From assembly GCA_947480815.1 (NCBI GenBank), contig CANKEA010000061.1, positions 1 through 6,884 of the forward strand: DNA of 6,884 bases, read 5' to 3'. The notes below the pieces were generated by a model, which did no database searches, was not told the DNA's origin, and worked only from the letters and a program-made list of their open reading frames with translations. Both the position numbers and the translations under genes were made by a program. The first letter of the stretch is position 1; each line of letters starts with the position of its first letter. The DNA is from Caulobacterales bacterium (GTDB taxonomy: Bacteria > Pseudomonadota > Alphaproteobacteria > Caulobacterales > Caulobacteraceae). This document shows positions 6,505 to 6,884 of this stretch, piece after piece.

Positions 6505-6884
6505 TCGAGCCCCTCCCCGACGCGACGGCGGACAACTGGGTTGATCTCTACACCAAGGGAAAGCTGCGCACCTGGCTTAAGGTTGGCCGCTATGACCGGC
6601 CGGTCGGGATATGGCTTTTGATGCTGCCAGCACTCCAGGGGGTGGCCCTGGCGGCTTCCGAAAAGGGCCGCTGGCCCAACATCTGGCTCCTGTTCAGCAT
6701 GGCGCTGGGGGCCGCGCTGATGCGCGCTGCCGGCTGCGCCTACAACGACCTGATCGACCGCAAGATCGACCGGCAGGTGGCCCGCACCGCCCTGCGGCCC
6801 CTGGCTGCTGGCGAGGTGACCTGGCCCGGCGTGCTGGCCTACATCGTCACCCTGAGCTCGATCGCTTGCTTCATCCTGCTTAAC
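6501..6884 (+). CDS. ubiA: 4-hydroxybenzoate polyprenyltransferase UbiA (5' part, cut by window edge)
   Basis: Only the first 128 codons are present; the frame stays open to the last base, so the truncation comes from the window edge and is not a mutation. UbiA is an integral inner-membrane prenyltransferase that attaches the polyprenyl tail to 4-hydroxybenzoate in ubiquinone synthesis. Visible are a first membrane segment with the family entry RYDRPVGIWLLMLPALQG (30-47), a second helix (about 61-80), then the first Asp-rich Mg-diphosphate motif NDLIDRKID (82-90: Asn82, Asp86, Asp90) followed by ARTALRPLAAGEV (94-106), which matches the family RTxxRPLxxG signature. A third helix begins near 110. 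The full family length is about 290-320 residues, so the second Asp motif is missing from view. The ATG overlaps the ppk2 stop by four bases (ATGA), with no strong ribosome binding site of its own, consistent with coupling to ppk2. Related UbiA-fold enzymes cannot be wholly excluded without the C-terminal half. Confidence 0.92.
   Translation, partial: MIEPLPDATADNWVDLYTKGKLRTWLKVGRYDRPVGIWLLMLPALQGVALAASEKGRWPNIWLLFSMALGAALMRAAGCAYNDLIDRKIDRQVARTALRPLAAGEVTWPGVLAYIVTLSSIACFILLN

Overview
The window looks like chromosomal core sequence from a GC-rich alphaproteobacterium. The evidence is strong G/C bias at third codon positions, a plant/alphaproteobacterial-type glutamate-cysteine ligase rather than the enterobacterial type, and rsmE-gshA lying divergent from ubiA, an arrangement I associate from memory with alphaproteobacteria. 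A member of Caulobacterales is plausible, but this rests on general resemblance and is weakly supported. I see no transposase, integrase, tRNA, rRNA, CRISPR array or phage gene. There is no gene-free stretch longer than about 300 bases; the longest gap between genes is 75 bp.

Layout, left to right. A plus-strand tldD (27-1457, complete) encodes the zinc-protease subunit TldD. It converges, across a 27-bp gap, on a minus-strand cluster of three genes transcribed right to left: rsmE (5670-4906, 16S rRNA m3U1498 methyltransferase), gshA (4851-3490, glutamate-cysteine ligase) and an OPT-family membrane transporter (3527-1485). rsmE and gshA are 54 bp apart. The transporter start lies inside the end of gshA, a 38-bp overlap in a different frame. 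A 75-bp divergent intergenic region (5671-5745) separates rsmE from a plus-strand pair: a single-domain polyphosphate kinase 2 (5746-6504) and ubiA (6501 to the window end, truncated by the edge). These two share an ATGA overlap.

How the genes may work together. gshA makes gamma-glutamylcysteine, the first intermediate of glutathione. The overlapping transporter belongs to a family whose known substrates include peptides, glutathione (in yeast) and metal chelates, so a thiol- or peptide-related role is a reasonable but untested guess. rsmE is a ribosome-maturation gene. PPK2 moves phosphate between polyphosphate and nucleotides, and UbiA makes the first membrane-bound ubiquinone intermediate; their overlap suggests co-translation, but no biochemical link is evident.

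Overall this is mostly ordinary housekeeping sequence. The points most worth a second look are the gshA/OPT overlap, the non-consensus residues in PPK2, and a small hairpin that could mask the ppk2 ribosome binding site. I did not find a convincing new multi-gene system.
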